From positions 2,567,001 to 2,631,000 of the forward strand of contig CALNXK010000021.1 in the NCBI GenBank assembly GCA_942486035.1: a DNA stretch of 64,000 bases, written 5' to 3'. Both the position numbers and the translations under genes were made by a program. The notes under the pieces are model-generated. The model did not search any database, was not told where the DNA came from, and saw nothing but the letters and a program-made list of their open reading frames with translations. The stretch's first letter is position 1. The number at the start of each line of letters is the position of its first letter. This DNA is from Porites lobata (taxonomy: Eukaryota > Cnidaria > Anthozoa > Scleractinia > Poritidae). Shown here in pieces: positions 44,368 through 58,549 of the stretch.

Positions 44368-46143
44368 CCCCCCCCCTCTAGCTATCTACTTACCCCCCTC
44401 CCGCCTGCCCCCCTCCCCTGCCCTCCCCCGGCCCGCCCCCCCAGCCGGTGTACCAACTCCCGCTTCCCGTACCCTTCCCAAGGCCTTTTTTCTTCCCTCT
44501 CCTCGCCCCAAGCCCTCCCAGATCCAAGCCCCGATTTTTTTTTTTTTTTTTTTTTTTTTCATGCTAATCAGGCGGGATTCGAACCCGTCACCTCTTTGTT
44601 TGCCAATTCATTACCGATTCAATGCTTATGCTAATTGCGCTATCCCGGCTCGGTTACAAATTCAATGGTTTTTTTGTATGTTATTCATATGCAAATCAAA
44701 TTCTTGCCCCTGATTGGCTGTTGAAAATAATGACATCATGAACCTTCGGCCCAGAGGTCCCTGAGGTCCCACAGGTCCAAGAACCAAAACAAACCAAAGT
44801 TAACCAAACATAATGGAAACTGTAACCTTCTCGGCTTTGCAAAAGCTTCCTTTTAATCACGATTCTTGTATCTTTCTGACCGCTTTTACATTTAAAAAAG
44901 CACTTAGCGCTTTCACGTTTTTTCCGACGGGCAATTTTGATTTTAGCTGAAGTTTTGTGTAATATTGAAATACTTGAAATGTTCGTCGGTGCGTTTGCTT
45001 TCAGTCGGTGATCACAAGAAACACTTTTTGTACGGTGAACAGTGATCAACATCAATTTACATTCTCGCTATATATCCTACCACTGAACAGTATCAATCAT
45101 AAACTGCTGAAAAAAGAGGAAACTGCTCAGCAGTGAAAAACATTGTGATTTCTAGTCAAATTCTCCTCGTTAGCGCCAGATGAACGGTAAAGGAATGAGT
45201 ATGGAGAATGTGCATGTTAATCTCACGCCATTTACAAGTGTTCCTGTAACAAGCAAAATTGATCTTATAAATGAAAAACGCGAAGATTATGTCAATTGTA
45301 ATAGATTTGGAGCCAGCAATGTGACCCTTCAAAAACAAGAAAAAGCGTTCTTCTCTAACTAGGCAACTACAGTACCCTAGTCTGAATCTGGTACCCTTAT
45401 CTGCAATAGCAAATCTGCAAGTAGCACTGTAAATCATACTAAAATGCTACCGATGCGACCGAAAACTTGTCATAGAATCGTGAAATCAGCCTGAAAGATC
45501 AAAACAAGGTGATATCCTGCGTGTCCTAAGGCAGCTGAAAGACTTTTTTTCCACAATGAAATATACTTCCATCCTCTTACTTGAGACATTAAAAAAAAAC
45601 ACAGGGACATTTCCAGGAGATCTCCATCAGTTTCCAACTTGAACCAAAAGTCACTTGACAAGATGAACCAAACAAACATTGTTTGCCCGGCCTATTGACG
45701 ATTAGTAATTCCATCAGGTCGTGTTTCTTTCGCAGGCAAGGTTAATTCAAGCTATTTCCAATCCACTCTTAAAATCAGGCTGTTAAATGTCCCCAAGGTC
45801 CATGACCAATAACGAAAATTCTCCAACTTCAGACGAAGAGCAGTTTGCAACTTCATGGTCTGTTTATCCACTGCATTAAAGAAAAGGAACGTACTATAAG
45901 TAGACTAACTCGCGAAGTTGAATCTGGGAAAAAGCGTCCAGTGGGTCTCAAAGTGTGGAGAAGTTGATCCTGAATAATGACAAATGTCTAATCATAAATT
46001 TCGCTTGTTTCTTCTTACACGTCCTTTTTTCCCCTTTTTTTTTTACGTGAATGCATTCTTTTCCAAATGTCCTTATTTTGAGTCAAGAATTTTATAAAAG
46101 TAGGAAGAAAAAAAACTGTGCTGAGCAGCAAAACCCTCCCCGG
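44119..46143 (+). repeat. Array unit 3
   Basis: 2025 bp. The 2-bp-shorter CTTATCTGC starts here and holds in all later units. The minus frame has the Asn-Ile-Ser/Leu-His-Lys variant. The marker frame reads VNCNRF. Confidence 0.93.
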
Positions 46144-46339
46144 GTCTAGCCTGCGAGCAAGGTCTCTCACTGCCCCACCCCACCCAACCCTCCCCCCAAT
46201 CCCGGCAGCAAGAGACCTTGCTCGCAGGCTAGACCGCCCCTCCCCCCCCTCCCCTCCCTTCCCTTCCCTTCCCTTCCCTCCCATCCCTTCCGCCCTCTAC
46301 CTATCTACCTATCTACCTATCTACCTATCTACCTACCCC

Positions 46340-46386
<47 letters not shown>

Positions 46387-48170
46387 CCTACCCCCCCTCT
46401 AGCTATCTACCCCCCCTCCTGCCTGCCCCCCTCTCCTGCCCTCTCCCCCCCGCCCCCCCGGGCCGGTGTACCAACTCCCGCTTCCCGTACCCTTCCCAAG
46501 GCCTTTTTTTTCTTCCCTCTCCTCGCCCCAAGCCCTCCCAGATCCAAGCCCCGTTTTTTTTCTTTTTTTTCCTTTTTCATGCTAATCAGGCGGGATTCGA
46601 ACCCGTCACCTCTTTGTTTGCCAATTCATTACCGATTCAATGCTTATGCTAATTGCGCTATCCCGGCTCGGTTACAAATTCAATGGTTTTTTTGTATGTT
46701 ATTCATATGCAAATCAAATTCTTGCCCCTGATTGGCTGTTGAAAATAATGACATCATGAACCTTCGGCCCAGAGGTCCCTGAGGTCCCACAGGTCCAAGA
46801 ACCAAAACAAACCAAAGTTAACCAAACATAATGGAAACTGTAACCTTCTCGGCTTTGCAAAAGCTTCCTTTTAATCACGATTCTTGTATCTTTCTGACCG
46901 CTTTTACATTTAAAAAAGCACTTAGCGCTTTCACGTTTTTTCCGACGGGCAATTTTGATTTTAGCTGAAGTTTTGTGTAATATTGAAATACTTGAAATGT
47001 TCGTCGGTGCGTTTGCTTTCAGTCGGTGATCACAAGAAACACTTTTTGTACGGTGAACAGTGATCAACATCAATTTACATTCTCGCTATATATCCTACCA
47101 CTGAACAGTATCAATCATAAACTGCTGAAAAAAGAGGAAACTGCTCAGCAGCGAAAAACATTGTGATTTCTAGTCAAATTCTTCTCGTTTGCGCCAGATG
47201 AACGGTAAAGGAATGAGTATGGAGAATGTGCATGTTAATCTCACGCCATTTACAAGTGTTCCTGTAACAAGCAAAATTGATCTTATAAATGAAAAACGCG
47301 AAGATTATGTCAATTGTAATAGATTTGGAGCCAGCAATGTGACCCTTCAAAAACAAGAAAAAGCGTTCTTCTCTAACTAGGCAACTACAGTACCCTAGTC
47401 TGAATCTGGTACCCTTATCTGCAATAGCAAATCTGCAAGTAGCACTGTAAATCATACTAAAATGCAACCGACGCGATCGAAAACTTGTCATAGAATCGTG
47501 AAATCAGCCTGAAAGATCAAAACAAGGTGATATCCTGCGTGTCCTAAGGCAGCTGAAAGACTTTTTTTCCACAATGAAATATACTTACATCCTCTTACTT
47601 GAGACATAAAAAAAAACACAGGGACATTTCCAGGAGATCTCCATCAGTTTCCAACTTGAACCAAAAGTCACTTGACAAGATGAACCAAACAAACATTGTT
47701 TGCCCGGCCTATTGACGATTAGTAATTCCATCAGGTCGTGTTTCTTTCGCAGGCAAGGTTAATTCAAGCTATTTCCAATCCACTCTTAAAATCAGGCTGT
47801 TAAATGTCCCCAAGGTCCATGACCAATAACGAAAATTCTCCAACTTCAGACGAAGAGCAGTTTGCAACTTCATGGTCTGTTTATCCACTGCATTAAAGAA
47901 AAGGAACGTACTATAAGTAGACTAAACTCGCGAAGTTGAATCTGGGAAAAAAGCGTCCAGTGGGTCTCAAAGTGTGGAGAAGTTGATCCTGAATAATGAC
48001 AAATGTCTAATCATAAATTTCGCTTGTTTCTTCGCACACGTCCTTTTTTTTCCCCTTTTTTTTTTTTTTTTACGTGAATGCATTCTTTTCCAAATGTCCT
48101 TATTTTGAGTCAAGAATTTTATAAAAGTAAGAAGAAAAAAAACTGTGCTGAGCAGCAAAACCCTCCCCGG
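46144..48170 (+). repeat. Array unit 4
   Basis: 2027 bp. It has the Asn-Ile-Ser/Leu-His-Lys and VNCNRF variants. AATGCAACCGACGCG (47461) is shared with unit 5. TCTTCTCGTTTGCGCC is private. Confidence 0.93.
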
Positions 48171-48339
48171 GTCTAGCCTGCGAGCAAGGTCTCTCACTGC
48201 CCCACCCCCCCCCAACCCCCCCCAATCCCGGCAGCAAGAGACCTTGCTCGCAGGCTAGACCGCCCCTCCCCCCCCCCCTCCCTCCCCCCTTCCCCCCTTC
48301 CCCCCATCCCCTCCCCCCCATCCCCTATCCCTACCTACC

Positions 48340-48405
<66 letters not shown>

Positions 48406-50183
48406 CCTACCTACCCCTCTAGCTATCTACTTACCCCCTCCCTGCCTGCCCCCCCCTCTCCCTGCCTCTCCCCGGCCGCCCCCCGGCCGTGTGTACCAAC
48501 TCCCGCTTCCCGTACCCTTCCCAAGGCCTTTTTTTTCTTCCCTCTCCTCGCCCCAAGCCCTCCCAGATCCAAGCCGCGATTTTTTTTTTTTTTTTTCCTT
48601 TTCATGCTAATCAGGCGGGATTCGAACCCGTCACCTCTTTGTTTGCCAATTCATTACCGATTCAATGCTTGTGCTAATTGCGCTATCCCGGCTCGGTTAC
48701 AAATTCAATGGTTTTTTTGTATGTTATTCATATGCAAATCAAATTCTTGCCCCTGATTGGCTGTTGAAAATAATGACATCATGAACCTTCGGCCCAGAGG
48801 TCCCTGAGGTCCCACAGGTCCAAGAACCAAAACAAACCAAAGTTAACCAAACATAATGGAAACTGTAACCTTCTCGGCTTTGCAAAAGCTTCCTTTTAAT
48901 CACGATTCTTGTATCTTTCTGACCGCTTTTACATTTAAAAAAGCACTTAGCGCTTTCACGTTTTTTCCGACGGGCAATTTTGATTTTAGCTGAAGTTTTG
49001 TATAATATTGAAATACTTGAAATGTCCGTCGGTGCGTTTGCTTTCAGTCGGTGATCACAAGAAACACTTTTTGTACGGTAAACAGTGATCAACATCAATT
49101 TACATTCTCGCTATATATCCTACCACTGAACAGTATCAATCATAAACTGCTGAAAAAAGAGGAAACTGCTCAGCAGTGAAAAACATTGTGATTTCTAGTA
49201 AAATTCTCCTCGTTAGCGCCAGATGAACGGTAAAGGAATGAGTATGGAGAATGTGCATGTTAATCTCACGCCATTTACAAGTGTTCCTGTAACAAGCAAA
49301 ATTGATCTTATAAATGAAAAACGCGAAGATTATGTCAATTGTAATAGATTTGGAGCCAGCAATGTGACCCTTCAAAAACAAGAAAAAGCGTTCTTCTCTA
49401 ACTAGGCAACTACAGTACCCTAGTCTGAATCTGGTACCCTTATCTGCAATAGCAAATCTGCAAGTAGCACTGTAAATCATACTAAAATGCAACCGACGCG
49501 ACCGAAAACTTGTCATAGAATCGTGAAATCAGCCTGAAAGATCAAAACAAGGTGATATCCTGCGTGTCCTAAGGCAGCTGAAAGACTTTTTTTCCACAAT
49601 GAAATATACTTACATCCTCTTACTTGAGACATAAAAAAAAACACAGGGACATTTCCAGGAGATCTCCATCAGTTTCCAACTTGAACCAAAAGTCACTTGA
49701 CAAGATGAACCAAACAAACATTGTTTGCCCGGCCTATTGACGATTAGTAATTCCATCAGGTCGTGTTTCTTTCGCAGGCAAGGTTAATTCAAGCTATTTC
49801 CAATCCACTCTTAAAATCAGGCTGTTAAATGTCCCCGAGGTCCATGACCAATAACGAAAATTCTCCAACTTCAGACGAAGAGCAGTTTGCAACTTCATGG
49901 TCTGTTTATCCACTGCATTAAAGAAAAGGAACGTACTATAAGTAGACTAACTCGCGAAGTTGAATCTGGGAAAAAGCGTCCAGTGGGTCTCAAAGTGTGG
50001 AGAAGTTGATCCTGAGTAATGACAAATGTCTAATCATAAATTTCGCTTGTTTCTTCGCACACGTCCTTTTTTCCCCTTTTTTTTTACGTGAATGCATTCT
50101 TTTCCAAATGTCCTTATTTTGAGTCAAGAATTTTATAAAAGTAAGAAGAAAAAAACTGTGCTGAGCAGCAAAACCCTCCCCGG
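48171..50183 (+). repeat. Array unit 5
   Basis: 2013 bp. It combines the Asp-Ile-Ser/Leu-Tyr-Lys left part (as unit 6) with VNCNRF and AATGCAACCGACGCG (as unit 4), so it is a mosaic. Confidence 0.93.
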
Positions 50184-50380
50184 GTCTAGCCTGCGAGCAA
50201 GGTCTCTCACTGCCCCACCCCATCCAACCTTCCCCCCAATCCCGGCAGCAAGAGACCTTGCTCGCAGGCTAGACCACGCCTCCCTTTCCTTCCCTTCATT
50301 TCCCTTCCCCCTCCCGTCCCTCCGCCCTCTACCTATCTACCTATCTACCTACCCCCTCTACCTATCTATCTATTTATCTG

Positions 50381-50414
<34 letters not shown>

Positions 50415-52217
50415 GATCTATCTATCTATCTACCTACCCCTCCCTCTAGCTATCTACTTACCCCCCCCCCTGCCTGCCCCCCTCCCCCCCTCTCCCCCCG
50501 CCCCGCCCCCAGGCCGTGTGTACCAACCCCGCTTCCCGTACCCTTCCCAAGGCCTTTTTTTCTTCCCTCCTCGCCCCAAGCCCTCCCAGATCCAAGCCGC
50601 GATTTTTTTTTTTTTTTTTTTTCCTTTTTCATGCTAATCAGGCGGGATTCGAACCCGTCACCTCTTTGTTTGCCAATTCATTACCGATTCAATGCTTATG
50701 CTAATTGCGCTATCCCGGCTCGGTTACAAATTCAATGGTTTTTTTTGTATGTTATTCATATGCAAATCAAATTCTTGCCCCTGATTGGCTGTTGAAAATA
50801 ATGACATCATGAACCTTCGGCCCAGAGGTCCCTGAGGTCCCACAGGTCCAAGAACCAAAACAAACCAAAGTTAACCAAACATAATGGAAACTGTAACCTT
50901 CTCGGCTTTGCAAAAGCTTCCTTTTAATCACGATTCTTGTATCTTTCTGACCGCTTTTACATTTAAAAAAGCACTTAGCGCTTTCACGTTTTTTCCGACG
51001 GGCAATTTTGATTTTAGCTGAAGTTTTGTATAATATTGAAATACTTGAAATGTCCGTCGGTGCGTTTGCTTTCAGTCGGTGATCACAAGAAACACTTTTT
51101 GTACGGTAAACAGTGATCAACATCAATTTACATTCTCGCTATATATCCTACCACTGAACAGTATCAATCATAAACTGCTGAAAAAAGAGGAAACTGCTCA
51201 GCAGCGAAAAACATTGTGATTTCTAGTCAAATTCTCCTCGTTAGCGCCAGATGAACGGTAAAGGAATGAGTATGGAGAATGTGCATGTTAATCTCACGCC
51301 ATTTACAAGTGTTCCTGTAACAAGCAAAATTGATCTTATAAATGAAAAACGCGAAGATTATGTCAATTTTAATAGATTTGGAGCCAGCAATGTGACCCTT
51401 CAAAAACAAGAAAAAGCGTTCTTCTCTAACTAGGCAACTACAGTACCCTAGTCTGAATCTGGTACCCTTATCTGCAATAGCAAATCTGCAAGTAGCACTG
51501 TAAATCATACTAAAATGCTACCGATGCGACCGAAAACTTGTCATAGAATCGTGAAATCAGCCTGAAAGATCAAAACAAGGTGATATCCTGCGTGTCCTAA
51601 GGCACCTGAAAGACTTTTTTTCAAATGAAATATACTTACATCCTCTTACTTGAGACATAAAAAAAAAAAACACAGGGACACTTCCAGGAGATCTCCATCA
51701 GTTTCCAACTTGAACCAAAAGTCACTTGACAAGATGAACCAAACAAACATTGTTTGCCCGGCCTATTGACGATTAGTAATTCCATCAGGTCGTGTTTCTT
51801 TCGCAGGCAAGGTTAATTCAAGCTATTTCAGATCCACTCTTAAAATCAGGCTGTTAAATGTCCCCACGGTCCATGACCAATAACGAAAATTCTCCAACTT
51901 CAGACGAAGAGCAGTTTGCAACTTCATGGTCTGTTTATCCACTGCATTAAAGAAACGGAACGTACTATAAGTAGACTAACTCGCGAAGTTGAATCTGGGA
52001 AAAAGCGTCCAGTGGGTCTCAAAGTGTAGAGAAGTTGATCCTGAATAATGACAAATGTCTAATCATAAATTTCGCTTGTTTCTTCGCACACGTCCTTTTT
52101 CCCCCCTTTTTTTTTTACGTGAATGCATTCTTTTCCAAATGTCCTTATTTTGAGTCAAGAATTTTATAAAAGTAAGAAGAAAAAAAAAACTGTGCTGAGC
52201 AGCAAAACCCTCCCCGG
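50184..52217 (+). repeat. Array unit 6
   Basis: 2034 bp. It has the Asp-Ile-Ser/Leu-Tyr-Lys and VNFNRF variants. AAGGCACCTGAAAG replaces AAGGCAGCTGAAAG, a variant shared with units 9 and 10 (11 and 12 have AAGGCACCTAAAAG). Confidence 0.93.
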
Positions 52218-52404
52218 GTCTAGCCTGCGAGCAAGGTCTCTCACTGCCCCACCCCACCCAACCCTCCCCCCAATCCCGGCAGCAAGAGACCTTGCTCGCA
52301 GGCTAGACCGCCCCTCCCTTTCCCCCTCCCTTCCCTTCCCTTCCCTTCCCCCTCCCATCCCACCGCCCTCTACCTATCTACCTATCTACCTACCCCCCTC
52401 TACC

Positions 52405-52446
<42 letters not shown>

Positions 52447-54245
52447 CCTATCTATCTATCTACCTACCCCTCTAGCTATCTATCTACCCCCCCCCTCCTG
52501 CCCCCCCCCCTCCCTGCCCTCTCCCCGGCCCGCCCCCGGGCCGGTGTACCAACAACCCCGCTTCCCGTACCCTTCCCAAGGCCTTTTTTTTCCTTCCCTC
52601 TCCTCGCCCCAAGCCCTCCCAGATCCAAGCCGCGATTTTTTTTTTCTTTTTTTTTCCTTTTTCATGCTAATCAGGCGGGATTCGAACCCGTCACCTCTTT
52701 GTTTGCCAATTCATTACCGATTCAATGCTTATGCTAATTGCGCTATCCCGGCTCGGTTACAAATTCAATGGTTTTTTTGTATGTTATTCATATGCAAATC
52801 AAATTCTTGCCCCTGATTGGCTGTTGAAAATAATGACATCATGAACCTTCGGCCCAGAGGTCCCTGAGGTCCCACAGGTCCGAGAACCAAAACAAACCAA
52901 AGTTAACCAAACATAATGGAAACTGTAACCTTCTCGGCTTTGCAAAAGCTTCCTTTTAATCACGATTCTTGTATCTTTCTGACCGCTTTTACATTTAAAA
53001 AAGCACTTAGCGCTTTCACGTTTTTTCCGACGGGCAATTTTGATTTTAGCTGAAGTTTTGTGTAATATTGAAATACTTGAAATGTTCGTCGGTGCGTTTG
53101 CTTTCAGTCGGTGATCACAAGAAACACTTTTTGTACGGTGAACAGTGATCAACATCAATTTACATTCTCGCTATATATCCTACCACTGAACAGTATCAAT
53201 CATAAACTGCTGAAAAAAGAGGAAACTGCTCAGCAGCGAAAAACATTGTGATTTCTAGTCAAATTCTCCTCGTTAGCGCCAGATGAACGGTAAAGGAATG
53301 AGTATGGAGAATGTGCATGTTAATCTCACGCCATTTACAAGTGTTCCTGTAACAAGCAAAATTGATCTTATAAATGAAAAACGCGAAGATTATGTCAATT
53401 TTAATAGATTTGGAACCAGCAATGTGACCCTTCAAAAACAAGAAGAAGCGTTCTTCTCTAACTAGGCAACTACAGTACCCTAGTCTGAATCTGGTACCCT
53501 TATCTGCAATAGCAAATCTGCAAGTAGCACTGTAAATCATACTAAAATGCTACCGATGCGACCGAAAACTTGTCATAGAATCGTGAAATCAGCCTGAAAG
53601 ATCAAAACAAGGTGATATCCTGCGTGTCCTAAGGCAGCTGAAAGACTTTTTTTCCACAATGAAATATACTTACATCCTCTTACTTGAGACATAAAAAAAA
53701 ACACAGGGACATTTCCAGGAGATCTCCATCAGTTTCCAACTTGAACCAAAAGTCACTTGACAAGATGAACCAAACAAACATTGTTTGCCCGGCCTATTGA
53801 CGATTCGTAATTCCATCAGGTCGTGTTTCTTTCGCAGGCAAGGTTAATTCAAGCTATTTCCAATCCACTCTTAAAATCAGGCTGTTAAATGTCCCCAAGG
53901 TCCATGACCAATAACGAAAATTCTCCAACTTCAGACGAAGAGCAGTTTGCAACTTCATGGTCTGTTTATCCACTGCATTAAAGAAAAGGAACGTACTATA
54001 AGTAGACTAACTCGCGAAGTTGAATCTGGGAAAAAGCGTCCAGTGGGTCTCAAAGTGTGGAGAAGTTGATCCTGAATAATGACAAATGTCTAATCATAAA
54101 TTTCGCTTGTTTCTTCGCACACGTCCTTTTTACCCCTTTTTTTTTTACGTGAATGCATTCTTTTCCAAATGTCCTTATTTTGAGTCAAGAATTTTATAAA
54201 AGTAGGAAGAAAAAAAACTGTGCTGAGCAGCAAAACCCTCCCCGG
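52218..54245 (+). repeat. Array unit 7
   Basis: 2028 bp. It has the Asn-Ile-Ser/Leu-His-Lys variant with Gly-Ser-Arg-Thr (units 7-9 only). The marker frame has Gly-Thr-Ser-Asn and ends QEEAFF, the latter shared with unit 8. Confidence 0.93.
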
Positions 54246-54425
54246 GTCTAGCCTGCGAGCAAGGTCTCTCACTGCCCCACCCCACCCAACCCTCCCCCCA
54301 ATCCCGGCAGCAAGAGACCTTGCTCGCAGGCAAGACCGCCCCTCCCTTTCCCCCTCCCTTCCCTTCCCTTCCCTCCCCATCCCATCCCATCCCCCCTACC
54401 TATCCTCTACCTATCTACCTATCCC

Positions 54426-54488
<63 letters not shown>

Positions 54489-56257
54489 CCTACCCCTCTA
54501 GCTATCTACTTACCCCCCCCCCTGCCTGCCCCCCCCCTGCCCTCTCCCCCCTGGCCCGCCCCCCCGGCCGGTGTACCAACTCCCCTTCCCGTACCCTTCC
54601 CAAGGCCTTTTTTTTCTTCCCTCTCCTCGCCCCAAGCCCTCCCAGATCCAAGCCGCGATTTTTTTTTTTTTTTTTTTTTTTCATGCTAATCAGGCGGGAT
54701 TCGAACCCGTCACCTCTTTGTTTGCCAATTCATTACCGATTCAATGCTTATGCTAATTGCGCTATCCCGGCTCGGTTACAAATTCAATGGTTTTTTTTGT
54801 ATGTTATTCATATGCAAATCAAATTCTTGCCCCTGATTGGCTGTTGAAAATAATGACATCATGAACCTTCGGCCCAGAGGTCCCTGAGGTCCCACAGGTC
54901 CGAGAACCAAAACAAACCAAAGTTAACCAAACATAATGGAAACTGTAACCTTCTCGGCTTTGCAAAAGCTTCCTTTTAATCACGATTCTTGTATCTTTCT
55001 GACCGCTTTTACATTTAAAAAAGCACTTAGCGCTTTCACGTTTTTTCCGACGGGCAATTTTGATTTTAGCTGAAGTTTTGTGTAATATTGAAATACTTGA
55101 AATGTTCGTCGGTGCGTTTGCTTTCAGTCGGTGATCACAAGAAACACTTTTCGTACGGTGAACAGTGATCAACATCAATTTACATTCTCGCTATATATCC
55201 TACCACTGAACAGTATCAATCATAAACTGCTGAAAAAAGAGGAAACTGCTCAGCAGCGAAAAACATTGTGATTTCTAGTCAAATTCTCCTCGTTAGCGCC
55301 AGATGAACGGTAAAGGAATGAGTATGGAGAATGTGCATGTTAATCTCACGCCATTTACAAGTGTTCGTGTAACAAGCAAAATTGACCTTATAAATGAAAA
55401 ACGCGAAGATTATGTCAATTTTAATAGATTTGGAGCCAGCAATGTGACCCTTCAAAAACAAGAAGAAGCGTTCTTCTCTAACTAGGCAACTACAGTACCC
55501 TAGTCTGAATCTGGTACCCTTATCTGCAATAGCAAATCTGCAAGTAGCACTGTAAATCATACTAAAATGCTACCGATGCGACCGAAAACTTGTCATAGAA
55601 TCGTGAAATCAGCCTGAAAGATCAAAACAAGGTGATATCCTGCGTGTCCTAAGGCAGCTGAAAGACTTTTTTTCCACAATGAAATATACTTACATCCTCT
55701 TACTTGAGACATAAAAAAAAACACAGGGACATTTCCAGGAGATCTCCATCAGTTTCCAACTTGAACCAAAAGTCACTTGACAAGATGAACCAAACAAACA
55801 TTGTTTGCCCGGCCTATTGACGATTAGTAATTCCATCAGGTCGTGTTTCTTTCGCAGGCAAGGTTAATTCAAGCTATTTCCAATCCACTCTTAAAATCAG
55901 GCTGTTAAATGTCCCCAAGGTCCATGACCAATAACGAAAATTCTCCAACTTCAGACGAAGAGCAGTTTGCAACTTCATGGTCTGTTTATCCACTGCATTA
56001 AAGAAAAGGAACGTACTATAAGTAGACTAACTCGCGAAGTTGAATCTGGGAAAAAGCGTCCAGTGGGTCTCAAAGTGTGGAGAAGTTGATCCTGAATAAT
56101 GACAAATGTCTAATCATAAATTTCGCTTGTTTCTTCGCACACGTCCTTTTTTCCCCTTTTTTTTTACGTGAATGCATTCTTTTCCAAATGTCCTTATTTT
56201 GAGTCAAGAATTTTATAAAAGTAGGAAGAAAAAAAACTGTGCTGACCAGCAAAACCC
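54246..56257 (+). repeat. Array unit 8
   Basis: About 2012 bp. It matches unit 7 at the Asn-Ile-Ser, Gly-Ser-Arg-Thr and QEEAFF markers, with a private Pro to Arg change in the marker frame. Confidence 0.92.
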
Positions 56258-56434
56258 ACCTGCGAGCAAGGTCTCTCACTGCCCCACCCCACCCAACCCT
56301 CCCCCCAATCCCGGCAGCAAGAGACCTTGCTCGAAGGCTAGACCGCCCCTCCCTTTCCCCCTCCCTTCCCTTCCCTTCCCCCTCCCATCCCTCCGCCCTC
56401 TACCTATCTACCTATCTACCTACCCCCCTCTACC

Positions 56435-56500
<66 letters not shown>

Positions 56501-58278
56501 CCTACCCTATCTAGCTATCTACCCCCCCCTCCCTGCCCCCCCCCTCCCTGCCCTCTCCCCCCCCCCCCCCCGGGCCGGTGTACCAACTCCCGCTTCCCGT
56601 ACCCTTCCCAAGGCCTTTTTTTTCCCTCTCCTCCTCCCCCAAGCCCTCCCAGATCCAAGCCGCGATTTTTTTTTTTTTTTTTCCTTTTTCATGCTAATCA
56701 GGCGGGATTCGAACCCGTCACCTCTTTGTTTGCCAATTCATTACCGATTCAATGCTTATGCTAATTGCGCTATCCCGGCTCGGTTACAAATTCAATGGTT
56801 TTTTTTTGTATGTTATTCATATGCAAATCAAATTCTTGCCCCTGATTGGCTGTTGAAAATAATGACATCATGAACCTTCGGCCCCAGAGGTCCCCTGAGG
56901 TCCCACAGGTCCGAGAACCAAAACAAACCAAAGTTAACCAAACATAATGGAAACTGTAACCTTCTCGGCTTTGCAAAAGCTTCCTTTTAATCACGATTAT
57001 TGTATCTTTCTGACCGCTTTTACATTTAAAAAAGCACTTAGCGCTTTCACGTTTTTTCCGACGGGCAATTTTGATTTTAGCTGAAGTTTTGTGTAATATT
57101 GAAATACTTGAAATGTTCGTCGGTGCGTTTGCTTTCAGTCGGTGATCACAAGAAACACTTTTTGTACGGTGAACAGTGATCAACATCAATTTACATTCTC
57201 GCTATATATCCTACCACTGAACAGTATCAATCATAAACTGCTGAAAAAAGAGGAAACTGCTCAGCAGCGAAAAACATTGTGATTTCTAGTCAAATTCTCC
57301 TCGTTAGCGCCAGATGAACGGTAAAGGAATGAGTATGGAGAATGTGCATGTTAATCTCACGCCATTTACAAGTGTTCCTGTAACAAGCAAAATTGATCTT
57401 ATAAATGAAAAACGCGAAGATTATGTCAATTTTAATAGATTTGGAGCCAGCAATGTGACCCTTCAAAAACAAGAAAAAGCGTTCTTCTCTAACTAGGCAA
57501 CTACAGTACCCTAGTCTGAATCTGGTACCCTTATCTGCAATAGCAAATCTGCAAGTAGCACTGTAAATCATACTAAAATGCTACCGATGCGACCGAAAAC
57601 TTGTCATAGAATCGTGAAATCAGCCTGAAAGATCAAAACAAGGTGATATCCTGCGTGTCCTAAGGCACCTGAAAGACTTTTTTTCCACAATGAAATATAC
57701 TTACATCCTCTTACTTGAGACATAAAAAAAAAACACAGGGACATTTCCAGGAGATCTCCATCAGTTTCCAACTTGAACCAAAAGTCACTTGACAAGATGA
57801 ACCAAACAAACATTGTTTGCCCGGCCTATTGACGATTAGTAATTCCATCAGGTCGTGTTTCTTTCGCAGGCAAGGTTAATTCAAGCTATTTCCAATCCAC
57901 TCTTAAAATCAGGCTGTTAAATGTCCCCAAGGTCCATGACCAATAACGAAAATTCTCCAACTTCAGACGAAGAGCAGTTTGCAACTTCATGGTCTGTTTA
58001 TCCACTGCATTAAAGAAAAGGAACGTACTATAAGTAGACTAACTCGCGAAGTTGAATCTGGGAAAAAGCGTCCAGTGGGTCTCAAAGTGTGGAGAAGTTG
58101 ATCCTGAGTAATGACAAATGTCTAATCATAAATTTCGCTTGTTTCTTCGCACACGTCCTTTTTTCCCCTTTTTTTTTTTACGTGAATGCATTCTTTTCCA
58201 AATGTCCTTATTTTGAGTCAAGAATTTTATAAAAGTAAGAAGAAAAAAAACTGTGCTGAGCAGCAAAACCCTCCCCGG
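56258..58278 (+). repeat. Array unit 9 (damaged hairpin; mosaic)
   Basis: The left hairpin arm has lost its outer bases (ACCCACCTGCGAGC). The left half matches units 7-8 (Gly-Ser-Arg-Thr), while the right half has QEKAFF and AAGGCACCTG like unit 10. Single-base C insertions near 56884 and 56894 shift the minus frame. Confidence 0.92.
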
Positions 58279-58474
58279 GTCTAGCCTGCGAGCAAGGTCT
58301 CTCACTGCCCCACCCCACCCAACCCTCCCCCCAATCCCGGCAGCAAGAGACCTTGCTCGCAGGCTAGACCGCCCCTCCCTTTCCCCCTCCCTTCCCTTCC
58401 CTTCCCTTCCCCCCTCCCATCCCACCGCCCTCTACCTATCTACCTATCTACCTACCCCCTCTACCTCTATCTAT

Positions 58475-58549
<75 letters not shown>

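Noticed and set aside
44027..44713. 228-codon ORF (and similar 150-230-codon ORFs in the other units) reading (Tyr-Leu-Ser-Ile)n
   Set aside because: They are produced by the CT-rich and (TATC)n tracts, shift frame with repeat length in every unit and run through the tRNA-like head read backwards.
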